Source: Oxytricha trifallax
Taxonomy: Eukaryota; Ciliophora; Spirotrichea; Sporadotrichida; Oxytrichidae
Reading direction: 5' to 3'
NCBI GenBank assembly: GCA_000711775.1
Contig: ARYC01001403.1
Span: 1-64,000 of the forward strand
Length of the DNA stretch: 64,000 nucleotides
A program made the translations under genes and the position numbers. The stretch's first letter is position 1; each line of letters begins with the position of its first letter. This document shows, one piece after another, positions 1 to 11,235 of the stretch. The notes beneath the pieces were generated by a model, which was not told the DNA's origin, ran no database searches, and was given only the letters and a program-made list of their open reading frames with translations.

Positions 1-707
1 TATTGCAAGAACTTAATATATTATTCAGTGTTTATAGAACGAGGGTGAATAACATAAGTCTCGAGGCCACTATCTTCACTTATTCCTCCAAGAATAGCAT
101 GAGTTTAAATTTAACCTTTTAGTCATAAACTTCTATATTACTATACCTCTTGTACCAAGACCTTGATATAAAGGTATTGAATGTAAATAAAGCTTCATCA
201 GCGTGCATGAACTTTATATTATGCTCTTAAGACCTCTGCATTTAATCGAATATATAATTTAAATTAGTATTGTAAAATGGAACATTAAAGTAAATCACTC
301 TCTTAATGCGATTGACTGTCTTGTAAGATATTCCGTTCTTTTTATATATGTTACTATCGATTAAGCAGATATGTGAAGCTCAGGAAATTGGCGATGAAAC
401 ATCACAGCCCTCTAGGATAGAGAGAAATGAGCCCAGTATTTAAGAGTCTTATCATTAATTAAATAATCGATATGATGCTGCTAAAATTTTAGAGGTCTTT
501 TAGGCTTAGAATTAAGCTGCTATCTTCTTAAATTCAATGCTAATAGACAGTGAGACCTCACAGTTGCTGGAGATTTATGGAGTAGCCTTGCTATAGACGT
601 ATAATTAAGAACAGGCTTGAGTTATTCACTATATTCATCACATCCATATCGCAACTTAAACAATAAATCTATATACTCCCTGTCATAAACTGACCCCAAA
701 CTCGCAT
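1..707 (-). CDS. TBE 42-kDa transposase, N-terminal part (partial)
   Basis: IS630/Tc1-type DDE transposase of a TBE, known in Oxytricha to take part in germline DNA elimination. The start is the ATG at 705-707 minus; the frame continues to the window edge with TAA/TAG as Gln. It closely follows the complete copy at 43273-44323: a DNA-binding N-terminal part, then a segment holding the first catalytic Asp in the IHADEA motif. The second and third catalytic residues lie outside the window. I did not test every codon for frameshifts. Confidence 0.8.
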
Positions 708-845
708 ATACTCACTTAAAATACTAATATTTAAACATTAAACCCTTACATAAACCCTATTAAAACCTTAATAAAGTATTCACTAATAGTCTACTTTTAT
801 CAATCAAAAACTCAATCAAACTACTGAAAGGGTTTTGGGGTTTTG
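1..845 (-). mobile_element. TBE transposon, subfamily A, right-hand part (cut by window start)
   Basis: The element ends at 845 with a terminal inverted repeat whose tip is two C4A4 telomere-like units on the minus strand. Inside it is the start of a 42-kDa-type transposase reading towards position 1. The terminal ~110 bases nearly match both ends of the complete element at 43134-47292. The base after the tip begins AAT (846-848), fitting the ANT target known for TBEs. The sequence that follows is the interior of another TBE of the same subfamily, so this copy is nested inside that one. The other end lies left of the window. Confidence 0.9.
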
Positions 846-848
846 AAT

Positions 849-2610
849 GGATGAAATAATACATAAATTATCTGAAAATTTAAAAAATTTAAAACTAATG
901 TCTCTCACTCTGTTCCCATTAGACCTCTCTAAATCTTTGAAGATGTGTTCTTACTAGTGTATAAAGATAAATTTAAACAGCTTATATAATTATTAATAGT
1001 ATTTATAAAATGAGCGACAACTTACTAAGAAAAGAGGCATTGCTTGGCATTAGCCAGCAAAAACTTTCTTTCATAAATCAAAAGAAAATTGAAACTTGCA
1101 ATGCATTTACCTAGTACGAACCTCAAATTCTATAACCTTAGATCTCACACCTTGAATAACAATTCAGTTGTTAAATAGAAATGCAGAGCTAAGAAATTCA
1201 ATGCGAAGTTCCAATAAAAATGGTTGAAGAGGAGGAAGAGAAAAAAGAAATTAAAGCATTACATTTATGTAAGAGTGTGAGAAGAACTTCACTTATAAAT
1301 CTGCTCTTAAGCGTCATATCTTAGAGTAGCATTCTAACAAGCCAAAGCTCTATCTTAAGCATGATAAGATAGATGGAAAATATTTTTCCCCTTATTGCAA
1401 TAAGCAATATAACCATTCAAGGGATTTAAAAGTTCACCTATAAAACCATCATGGCAAGAAGTTTGAAGTCATAGATCCCGAGACTGGTGAGGTCTTCCTT
1501 CAAAAAAGAAAGCCAAGAGACCCTTTAGAATCCTTGGAACAAAGAGTTAAGAAAGAAAATAAGCTTATTAAAGCAGTGAGAAACCTTCCAGCTTCTGAGA
1601 TAGTTAAAATCACTCTGAAGATACAAGCACTAAAGCTTCCAATTTTAAATGTAATTGACCTTAAAGAATGTAAGGAAAGTTATCTTATACTTGAGGACAA
1701 GTTTGAGAAAAAGGTCATAACTGATAAGCAGTTCGCATACAAGATTTATCCATTCAACTACTTTAAATGCGATGACAAGTATCAAATGGAATTTGTCAAT
1801 GAGTACTAAGCTCTTACTAAAGCAAGGGATAGACAGTGCAGATTTATAATTAAGCTCGATGCAATTCTCCTTGCTCAAGATCATGTTGCTTTTCGTCTCC
1901 CTCTATATTAAATGACTTTAAGAGACTACATATAAGATTAAAGGATTCCAAAGTAGCTACCCCTTATTCTTACACATGTTTCCAAAGGCATTGAAGAGCT
2001 GCACACTTTAGGGTATGTCCATAGAGACTTTAAGCCAGAGAATATTATGCTTGATTTTTCACCTCTTAGAGTAGTAATAATTGATTTCAATAGATCATAA
2101 AGAGTTGAAGCTTCAGGACTTGGCAACGTTTATGGTACTCTTGGATACTTTTCAGAAAGGGAGGACTGGAGAGATGGTGATATTAAGTGGAATGTATGGG
2201 CTCTAGCAGCAATTATTGCTGAATGCGATATACCAAGAAATGATTACTATAGCTGTAAGAGAGAGAGAAAGATTCAAAGCAGAGAATACAGCAATATTTA
2301 AACTATAATAATATAAAAGGTAAAATGAAAGATATGGCTGAGTAGATAATCATTAAACCTAACCATAGAGCGGAGCATACAATAGACTAAATTTTAAGCT
2401 GGATAGGAGAAAAAAAAGTTTAGAAAGTTGCCTCATGATTCAAAAGTATTGTTTGAGTGAATAGTAAAAATAAAGCACCTCTAATACACACTAATATACA
2501 ATATATTTAAACATTAAACCCCTAAATAAACCCTAATAAAGTATGCGCTAATAGTCTACTTTTACCAATCAAAAACTCAATCAAACTACTGAAAGGGTTT
2601 TGGGGTTTTG
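849..2610 (+). mobile_element. TBE transposon, subfamily A, right half interrupted at 845/846 by another TBE
   Basis: From 846 on the sequence aligns with the region upstream of the 57-kDa gene in the complete element at 43134-47292, and it ends at 2610 with the same C4A4-type terminal repeat followed by AGT. The left half (42-kDa and 22-kDa genes) must lie left of the window, beyond the nested TBE. The outermost ~100 bases (about 2510-2610) are the terminal inverted repeat. Confidence 0.88.
1010..2460 (+). pseudogene. TBE 57-kDa zinc-finger/kinase-like protein, frameshifted
   Basis: The start is ATG 1010 and the TGA stop is at 2458-2460. Order of parts: a Q-rich leader, two C2H2-like zinc fingers (about 1270-1450), a linker, then a protein-kinase-like C-lobe with HRDFKPEN near 2020-2045. 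The usual DFG is replaced by IDFN, as in every 57-kDa copy here. Relative to the copy at 45685 this copy lacks a base in the first finger (near 1271), which throws the frame off; the ORF reopens around 1534. The second half is open with TAA read as Gln. In TBE1 the 57-kDa product is of unknown function. Confidence 0.8.
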
Positions 2611-3256
2611 AGTGTAGATTTAGAATATAAAAAAATATTTTTGTATTTTTAAAAAAAATTCTCTAAATAAATTAGGAAACTTATTTAATGTTTGTTCCTT
2701 AAAGTTAAATCTATAAAATAATGGAGAATATAGACTTTAATTTCAAATTAATTATGTCAAATTAATAGAAATAAATATTGGGATAAGTTTTGTGATTAAT
2801 CAACACTATATCATATAAGTTCCTGAATTTTTTTATTTAAATGATAAGTCAATTTGTTTTTTCTAGATGCATCAGCTATGATTATTATTGCATTTAATAA
2901 TTAATTATTTTTGTAACAATTCACATATTGTTTATAAAGTAATTTTAAATTAATGGATTTTTTATATATAAGCCTTATCTAATTTACTATTCACTAGAAT
3001 AATTTAATTATTAAAGAAAATAACATGTCTTTTTTTTAACGTGCCATTTAATTTTATAAAATATTTATTATACTTAAGCTTTTATTTTAAGAAAAGAGTT
3101 ACAAATTTAATAATATATCAATAGAGTATAATGGTATATTTACTGGAAAATGTTCAATTAAACTCACTTTTTGCAAACGATTGATATATAAATATTTGAT
3201 AATTGTCATTATTTTACTACAAGGTATTTAAAAATAATTTGGTATTAATGATTATT
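2611..3256. other. AT-rich spacer, no gene seen
   Basis: Very AT-rich, with no open frame resembling a protein and no obvious repeat. It could be IES or intergenic germline-limited DNA. Confidence 0.6.
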
Positions 3257-3518
3257 AAAATACAATTGATTTGGGAAAATGAAATGAAAATCTATTAGGC
3301 GCAATCCTAATTAGTGGCAATTAACTAATTAATATAAAAATGATTAAAGAGATTACATTAGTACATTTTTAAGATTTATTTTAATTATAATAACTGTTTA
3401 TGACCAAATCGTATAATTTGTTCAGTGTACGATTTGATTTTTTAAAGTTTTTTATTTAATAGATAGTACAAAATGAAGATAAAAGTACAGGTAAATATAT
3501 AAAATAAATAATAATAAA

Positions 3519-3794
3519 ATGAAAGTTGAAATCAGCGAAGAGATATCCATCATAAAATTGATTGGTTTGCCTAGATCAGATATCACTTTCAACTTAATGG
3601 TGGAAAAATAACTATAACTAGATATTAAAATCAATAAGCAGCACATCTCTGTGCTCTAGATATATCCAGTTGAGCTAAAGGAAGTATATACCAAAGTAGT
3701 AGAGGCAATATCAGGTGCAACCACAAATCTTAGGACGCACTCATCATCTTATCCAATGTCAAATGAGAAAAAAACACATTACACTACAAAGTGA
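3519..3794 (+). CDS. Unknown 91-residue protein inside the inverted-repeat element
   Basis: ATG 3519 to TGA 3792-3794 under the ciliate code, using TAA/TAG twice as Gln and once near residue 48. The protein is mixed alpha/beta-like in composition (KVEISEEISIIKLIGLPRS at the start). No family is recognised. It lies exactly between the arms, so it may be the element's own gene or captured DNA. Confidence 0.4.
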
Positions 3795-3904
3795 TAGCTG
3801 TATCAAATCAACTCCCATTCGACTAAATAAATGACCTCGACAAATATTATTTGAAGTAAGAATGTTGAAGGCCGAGTTCACGAGTGAAATAGAGAAACTG
3901 TGAG

Positions 3905-4051
3905 AAATTCCCTTTCAGCGAGGTGAACCTGACAATATACTTCAAGCAGAGATTGGTGGAGGATGGGGACTAAGACTTGATGGCGTAGGAGCAGACGATT
4001 GCAGATGACACCTATGTGGAAAGCAAAGACGAAATAATCCACAATGCATGA
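3905..4051 (+). CDS. Coding-like fragment inside the inverted-repeat element
   Basis: A 48-codon open stretch ending in TGA (4049-4051), GC-richer than its surroundings and acidic near its end. It is in a different frame from the ORF at 3519, and the stretch between them (3795-3904) is broken by TGA in the frames I read. It looks like the 3' end of a gene, possibly the same one after a frameshift or an eliminated segment. No family recognised. Confidence 0.3.
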
Positions 4052-4347
4052 TGATTAAATGTCCTAGCATTAAATATGCTTAATTAATTCTCCAAATAAG
4101 CTCAATATTATATATATTTATCTGTACCTTAATTTTCATTTTGTACAATCTAATTAAATAAATAACTTTAAAATATCAAATCGTACACTGTACAAATTGT
4201 ACGATTTGGTCATACATAATTATTATAAATTAAAAGAAATATTAAAAATGTACTAATGTAATAATTTTTATATTAATTAGTTAATTGCCACTAATTAGGA
4301 TTGCGCCTAATAGATTTTCATTTAATTTTACCAAATCAATTGTATTT

Positions 4348-6046
4348 TGATAATAATATAAAAAATGACTTTAAAATTTTGCTAGAATTAATTTTTTGTA
4401 TTTTTTAATTTTCATATTAAGTAAAATGATAAGCACGTTTTATATTCAAAAATCAATTATTGGATAATTCTTTTTTTGCTTATTATAGGGGTAAAATCTT
4501 CATAAAATTTATAACTTCACCAAATTTAGTTCGAAAATTCATGATATCCAAAGATACATGAAATGTAGATCATCTTAAGAAAAAAAGGCTTCATGCGTTT
4601 GAGAATTTGTGTATTACAAAATCACTACTAAAAACCAATAGAATGATTGAAAATTAGCAAAATATATGAAATAAAATTTTATATACTACAAGAGCACAGT
4701 TTCTTGTTCTTCCAAGCAATGGCTCTACCTTGAGATTAACCCAAGACGTGATTGTTTGACATAAATATTATATATTTTGTAAATTTCATGCAATTTTACA
4801 AATAGTCTTAGGAACATAATGTACCATCTTCCATGAGTTTGCATACCTGTAATTAAATTATTTAAAGCATGTAGCGCAAAAGTTGACATGATTTGGAGAG
4901 AATCAAATTTATAATATTAGTATAATAGTTTCAAAATTTAGATTTGTTCTTGGCTTGAATTTGTTAATTCTTGAAAACTGTTAATTTATTATAAAACTCT
5001 TATCTTAATCCATTTTAAAGTGCAGGTTTTTAAGCATTTAATATAGCAATGTAAAATCCTCTTTAAATTTAGATGAATAAATTGCGCATCTACGACTCTA
5101 AGAAGCAATATATAATATTAATGTATTCAAAATTTGATAAATTTCAAAAAATGAAGAAAATTTGGTAAATAATATATAAAGTAATTAAAAATGATGAAGG
5201 ACGTATTAGATATTGATGTATTAAGATACTTCAAGTCTGTTAAAAAAGAAATAAATTTATTTATAATATGTTTTGCTAGTAAAAATCTTTTTAATTAATT
5301 TTCTTATGTATATTATAAATAAAATTATTCTTAGTTTACTTAAGTAGCTAAAATTAATTTTTATATTATATTTCTCATTATTATTTTTAAAAATTTTGAA
5401 ATTATGTATCAATTATTTTGTAGTTTAAATTACGTTTTCATGTATATAAAATTAACAATAATATTCTTTTTTAATTGATAAATAACCTATATTTATATTT
5501 AAATTTTTATTATTGTTTTTATATTAATAAACTAAAATATAATTTCAATGAAATGATGTCAAAATTTATTAAATTATATTAATTAAGCATAGTTCTTTAT
5601 GATTTTAAACGAATTTTTTAATCCAGCAAATCAGAAACATGACAAGAAATTATTATGGAATATAAAGGATTATAATACTCTAAAATTAAGGCAGTTGTCA
5701 ACTAATTTAAATCGCTCCCACTCTATGTCGAGCATGATACCATTGAGACATATAGAAAAAACAACATTATCGTAATAATTATTTATTCTTGAATTATATT
5801 ACTTTCAATAAACGATAAAAATAATGAAATACTTAAACTAAAAGTTTGCTTATTAACCAAACTTCATAAATTAATAAAATAATCTCCAAATCTCATATAC
5901 TTAATTATATTAAACAGAAATTTATTTAAAGAACAAATGCTTAATATGCTAAGTGACTATTTGAAATGCATTTTCCTATTTATAATTAAATTTAATGATT
6001 TTTAAATCTTTTAATTATTAATCAAAATTCAATGTTTTCAACGATT
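4348..6046. other. AT-rich region, no gene seen
   Basis: About 1.7 kb of AT-rich sequence with short homopolymers. No convincing open frame, RNA gene or repeat was found on either strand. Confidence 0.6.
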
Positions 6047-6315
6047 ATAAAACCCCATAGATCAATTAAGAAGCGAGGATTGGAGTTAAGAACAATTAGA
6101 TTAAAAATTAATTATAATTGGCTAATAATATAAATAATTAGGCTAAAATACAAATATACACACTCTGATTGGATTATTTTATAAGGACAATTAATCGAGC
6201 CAATAGTTTTAATAATTAGCCCAAACATTATAATTATACGCCAATAATAATTAAATCTTAATTTAATTGTTCTTAACCCCAATCCTCGCTTCTTAATTGA
6301 TCTATGGGGTTTTAT
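6047..6315. mobile_element. MITE with AAAACCCC tips (copy 1)
   Basis: Terminal inverted repeats of about 45 bp begin with AAAACCCC and continue through TCAATTAAGAAG and GGATTGG; the interior is AT-rich. It abuts a run of TA repeats on the right. The element at 31471-31737 has the same tips, length and internal pattern, so this is a family. The tips resemble one telomere unit, as in TBEs, but there is no coding capacity. Confidence 0.85.
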
Positions 6316-6621
6316 ATATATTTATATATATATATATATATAATGTGATAAATATCCAAGCAGTTATTTAATATATTTGGTGTTTTTTAATTAACAATTT
6401 ATAAACTTCAATAACTCATTTATCATCTAGATTTAGGCTATCAAAAATAAAGAAGTATGCCTAAGTTACAAAGCAATAAGATCTAATTACCGGATGCTAT
6501 TAAAATTGCTTATTAGCAAATATAAACTTTAAATAAACCCCAAGAGTATAATTTACATCAATTTTTGTAAAATATAAAATATAATCAAGAAAGTTAATTA
6601 ACTAAATAATATAATAAAAAA

Positions 6622-7314
6622 ATGATAAGTAATTAAAGGAGTGGAGACTGTCCTTAGAATTAGTATTAAAACACTAATTAGTACATCAACCCCAATAAAA
6701 GCCACTAAGACTAACAAGCTAGTAATAATTAAATGACAAGTGGTGGGAGTAATATGAACTAATATTAACAATGGCAACATAATTAATAATTCCACAATAA
6801 TGGCATAAGCAGTAATTCCTAAAATACTAATTAGAACCATATTAGCAATTTTAATTAATCAATGAAATAATAATTCGCAACAAACAACAGCAAGTAGTAG
6901 CCAACTTCCATTTACAGGCCAAAACCTCAAAATAACAATAATAAAAACTAAAAACAGTAGCAAGTCTAACATTAAGTTAAGAATTAGAGTAGCTTTGGTA
7001 GTGCTCAAAATACAAGCAATTTCTCGCAGCTACATCAATAATAATAGTGGCTAAGTAATGCGTTATCAGCATAAAAATTCAAGCAATAATTAAAGCACTA
7101 ATAACTGTGCGGAGTGAGTTCACTGATTCAGTAGTCTTAGAGTGCTCAATAATAACAGTAAGAAGATACATCAAGTTAGGGAAGTTTTGAGATAGGAAGC
7201 AATACTAGCATAATTCGGAATGAGTAACACAATGATACATAAAGCAGCTTAAGCAGCAGTTAGTTCGAGATCCTTGATAGTGCATCTCTAGATTTGGGAT
7301 TGAATATGATTTGA
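6622..7314 (+). CDS. Q/N-rich low-complexity protein (230 residues)
   Basis: Open only if TAA/TAG are Gln: ATG 6622 to TGA 7312-7314, 231 codons, with several dozen TAA/TAG codons. The product is dominated by Gln, Asn and Ser, with runs of up to five Gln near residues 190-200; the last ~25 residues are more ordinary. Such prion-like, disordered proteins are common in ciliates. Alternatively the AAT/TAA richness is fortuitous, but the total absence of TGA over 231 codons argues for coding. Coding-like sequence continues in another frame directly downstream. Confidence 0.55.
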
Positions 7315-8042
7315 TAACTAAAACTAACTTCATGATCACAAGACTCAATGACTTTGACCTCACTTGTGCTAATGGCACCAAATATGGCACCTGATTAAGT
7401 AGAATACAACACCTCAGTTAAGACCGGTGCTTTTCAAAAGATCTTCGTGTGGCTAATGGGAAGATTAAATGATGTAAGTATCACTTAAACATCAAGCGAC
7501 ATCGATGCTCTCTCAGCAGTTCCAGAAAAAATCATTGATCTGTACATTTAAACTAACCTTGTTGGACTTTATAAGAATGACGTATCAGTCAATGATGATC
7601 TCTCTGCTGTCTTGGATAAGATTACTTCTTTCTACGGTAATGGTTATCTCTCTTATACTGCTACTCCATTGCCAATTGACCCAATTTTTAGTAACTTTTC
7701 ATTCTTGCTTTGAGATATTCCAATGGTGAAAACAGCAAATTAATTTAAACAATTGCCTCAAGAATAGATATTCACATTTCAAGTGGTAAAGTGTCAATTC
7801 CTGCTCTCATCTCAAACTACTTGTTTACTCCATTCAATTCAGTAAAAACAGCAATGAGTTGAATTTTATGAATCTCTGGGAGAATATCAAGGATGTTATA
7901 GCTTAGACTATGATCGCAGAATTACCAACTTCTCATCGTACATACAAATCTTGACAGCCTGATGACTTAGAGAAAAGCTTTTAGAACCAGAGAAATCCGA
8001 CAGAAGAAATCTCTCCTCATGCAGATGAAATCGAGACCACTC
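7315..8042 (+). pseudogene. Decayed or frameshifted coding blocks, unknown protein
   Basis: Successive protein-like stretches on the plus strand shift frame at about 7390, 7708, 7855 and 7960. Good blocks are about 7318-7388, 7395-7708 (includes LVGLYKNDVSVNDDLSAV), 7712-7858 and 7860-7957. GC is higher than in the flanks. Read together they could be one ~230-residue protein following the Q/N-rich part. No family is recognised. Frame changes may be mutations, homopolymer errors or unresolved IESs. Confidence 0.4.
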
Positions 8043-8056
8043 AATAAACGGGAGCG

Positions 8057-8457
8057 AGGTGGGACATCTTTATCATTGAACTGGCACCTAATTGGCAACT
8101 AGCAGGCGCTCACTCCCTCTTGTTGATGGACAACGCGTCGTATCCCCGCAGCAACTACACCAATAGCGTCCTGTAGAAGCTTAAAGTCCCCATCTTGTAC
8201 CTTGGCCCCGACCAGTACGACATGGCTCTTGTTGAAAAGGCATTCAGAATCATTAAATACCGAGACCTCAACCCCATGCTCCTGTCTGTCTCTACAAAGT
8301 AAGCATTTCTCCATTAACAAGCTATAGGTAGTAGCTGCGACGCTATGCGCAGGCCTTTGGTGTGCAGTCCTCTCACTTTGACATGCGGTGGCTGAATGGA
8401 GCGTTCGCATGCTTTTTGGTCGATGTCCTGAGGCATATGAGTCTGCAGGATATCTGA
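8057..8457 (+). pseudogene. DDE (IS630/Tc1-type) transposase fragment
   Basis: The plus-strand frame contains LLLMDNASYPRS followed by a short spacer and LGPDQYDMALVEKAF. This matches the second catalytic Asp (MDNAS) and third catalytic Glu (VE) of the IS630/Tc1 DDE fold. A GTAAGC...ACAAG segment of 23 nt at 8299-8321 looks like a mini-intron: removing it keeps the frame open to TGA 8455-8457. The first catalytic domain is not seen. A related transposase is at 37521-38682. It is GC-rich compared with its surroundings. Confidence 0.6.
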
Positions 8458-8822
8458 TACTGTAATTGATTCTTTTTTGGCCACCCAATCTGCGAAATCA
8501 CGAATCACCTATACTCTACTAAAAGTGCCAATCCGTAACCATTTGTATTTGAAGTTTATCTCAGCCTGGGAATACTTGTCTGTATTGTAGATTAGAGGAC
8601 GATGCGTCTTTTCAAGGGTTCTCGAATGACTATCTTTACAGGACCTTAATGGTGTTTTTACCCTCAAATTCATCTGCAACACTGATTTGGTAAGTTAGGC
8701 AAACTTTTAATACTAAAATATTTTATAGGCCAATTAAAGTCCAATTCTCAGTTTTTAAAATTCAAGACGCCCTATTAAATTATATTTATTTAAAATAGAA
8801 AATTAAAAGTTAGAAATAAGCA

Positions 8823-9275
8823 ATGGAGTCAAGTTCAGATCCAAGCAAGGGTCCACAACAACAGATTCAGCAGCAAGCACCAGTGGGCAAGGGAAAGGCC
8901 TACAGAGTGAGAGACATCTTCGAAGTCAAGGTCATCAGGAACGCCATTCACGCCTAGGTTATGTATGAAAACGATCCCCGAGTAAAGGCTGTGTGGGTGG
9001 AGCACTTGAAGCTGATGCATGCAATTGATCAAACCAGAGTTGAGCCTTTTATCAGAGAGAAGATGCAAGGGCTCCATGACCACCCTTGCTAAAACCTTTA
9101 CGCGGGAGCGCGCTTAGGTCTGGACATGGACTAAGTGACCAGTTCTTGTGATAGCGAGAATTCAGATAGCAGTTCGCAAGATTCCCAGAAGGATAGTGTC
9201 AATGAAATTCTCAGGAGATGGTAGGCCACCAGCAAGAGGAGGAATGCAAGGGACAGAGGGAAGATGACACCATGA
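8823..9275 (+). CDS. Unknown 150-residue protein, Q-rich N-terminus
   Basis: ATG 8823, TGA 9273-9275, no IES seen. The N-terminus is Ser/Gln-rich with a GKGKAYR patch; residues ~30-95 look folded and helical; the C-terminal third is Ser/Asp/Gln-rich, then basic. The plus-one frame is also strongly protein-like from about 9215 to 9420 (coiled-coil, Gln/Glu-rich) and overlaps the end of this ORF. The true protein may therefore shift into that frame near 9211 by a missing base and continue about 65 residues further. No family recognised. Confidence 0.55.
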
Positions 9276-9420
9276 GTGAAGTAGAGAGAGTACAGCATTA
9301 GCAGGATCAAATTCTTCAAGTGTATGATCAAGAGACTAGATTGCTGCTTGACTCGCTTCGAGAGTACCAAATTCACAGTTTCAAACTTAGCAATTCAATC
9401 ATAATAAACTAGGTCCTGAT

Positions 9421-11023
9421 TAATTATTCATTTATTTTTCATTTCCACGATTCTCTAAAGTTTTACTCTTGGGGTTTTATCTATATTATGAAATTGATAA
9501 ATTAAAATATACATATTAAAATTGTATGAAGCTACTTCATCATCTCTTAATCAATTTATTCCCCAAGTATAATGGTGAAAGTGACAAAGCAAAGGAAATT
9601 AAAAAGAACTATCGTCGTGCCAAGAAATTAAGAAGAAAAACTAATTATAAATATGTTATATTGCTTTAGATTACGAGAATAACTCTGATATCGTTGTATT
9701 GATATATACCTATTGAAAAATTTATATTATAATACTTATATAATATATTTATATTATTTTTACATTTATACTATATTTATATTATATTTATATTATATTT
9801 ATATTCTTTTTATTTACTTATGTTATTTATACCAACAATAGCAACCATAATGTCAATTAATGATTGCTCAATGTAGCCTCATAGAAGAGTTCATGAGTGA
9901 TGCTTTTAAGTTATTAGTTTTCATTAGCATGAAAGTAGAAGTGATACTTTCAATTATATTCATTCGTATACCTTCAAAATAATTATACAACCTTTAATTT
10001 GAATAAAAGATCGATATTTACATATTTAGTTACTTCCAAAGGTCAATAACAACTCTCTAGCCACTTGAAGAATTATTTTTTATATATCCTCTACTGAATT
10101 AGTCAATTTTACAATATAACCAAGATTAATGTGTAAATAAGAAAAGCATAACTACTCAAACAAAATGGACTTGCTTTTTATACATTGAATATAATCTCAG
10201 AGCTTTCTCAAATATGGTATATTAACATTATAATTATTAAAATGAATTTGAAATATTTTTATTAATACTTTAAATTAAATCATTCTACAATAGGATCATT
10301 GAATATAACTTAAACGATAACATCTATTAATATATAAATTGATAATTATGCCCGCAATAAGGAAAAAATAATTAAGCTTAAAATTATCTTAGATTCATTT
10401 TATAATTTACAAAATTTATTGCTTTATTAATTAAACAATTAAACCTAATATTGACTAATTTAAATTAATAATTACAGCATATTAATGATAAAATTCTAGT
10501 TAATATTTAATATAAAATGCTTAAAAATATATACTCAATTGATTAAATCTCCTTATAAAATTATTAATAAAAGTAACAATGAGAAGTGAATTATCTTTGA
10601 AAGCTACTCCAGTCTTTTCCTTTACATATCTATTTCTTCTGCATTGTATTATGATTTTGAGATTTAATAGCTATTATTTACATTATTCAAGGAAGGTAGT
10701 GGATGTAATGAAATTATTAACGATAGTAATGATAATGATGAAATTAAAAAATTTTAACTAAAATAATATTTAAATATACCTAGAATTATGATAAGTAACA
10801 AATTCTATTCAAAATTAGGAGTTTTTAATATATTATAAAGTTTGTATAAAATTTTTATTAATTATTATTAAAAAAAATTATAATTCAATTGATTTATTTT
10901 TAATTTATTTTCAAATTTAAATGAAAAGGCCAACAAATTGGAAATATTATTGAAGCATTTTGAAGTTTCACTTCTACTTTATAATTCCCAAAATTGAGGA
11001 AAAAAAACTGCATTCAATCCCAC
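9421..11023. other. AT-rich region with ATATTTATATT-type simple repeats
   Basis: 9715-9812 is a degenerate run of TATATTTATAT units. The rest is AT-rich with scattered short open frames and nothing recognisable. Confidence 0.6.
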
Positions 11024-11235
11024 AATCAAAACTCCAAAACCCCTTAATGAGGTTTATAAGTGCTTTGATTTGTAGGGTATTGTTGGGGTCTTATTGGGGT
11101 TAGTAGAGAAAACGGAGGTTTTATATTAATTAAATGAATATTTAATGAGTATTAGTGTACTTAATTCAAACAAATTTTATCAACTTTTCTTTGTTATACC
11201 TCTTGAATTTAGCAGTCTTTAGTTGTTTTAGTATA

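Larger units (their letters stand above)
3257..4347. mobile_element. Long inverted-repeat element (~1.09 kb) with coding cargo
   Basis: The left arm (about 3257-3475) and right arm (about 4122-4347) are inverted copies. Each contains CAATTGATTTGG at the tip, the block GGCGCAATCCTAATTAG, and an inner block around the 'AAATCGTACA' motif. TA dinucleotides sit next to both tips, suggesting a TA target. Arms of ~220 bp around ~640 bp of higher-complexity sequence suggest a Tc/mariner-like non-autonomous element or a foldback that has captured DNA. Exact ends are uncertain by a few bases. Confidence 0.75.

Noticed and set aside
6598-6840. Hydrophobic minus-strand ORF that looks like a multi-span membrane protein.
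   Set aside because: It is the reverse complement of the Q/N-rich plus-strand ORF; antisense of AAT/CAA/TAA codons gives Ile/Leu/Val-rich shadows.
8099-8488. 129-residue minus-strand ORF.
   Set aside because: It overlies the plus-strand DDE transposase block with conserved catalytic motifs and has no family features of its own.
9715-9812. TATATTTATA tandem array as a possible origin or centromere-like repeat.
   Set aside because: Degenerate simple-sequence repeat of a kind common in this AT-rich DNA; no further structure.
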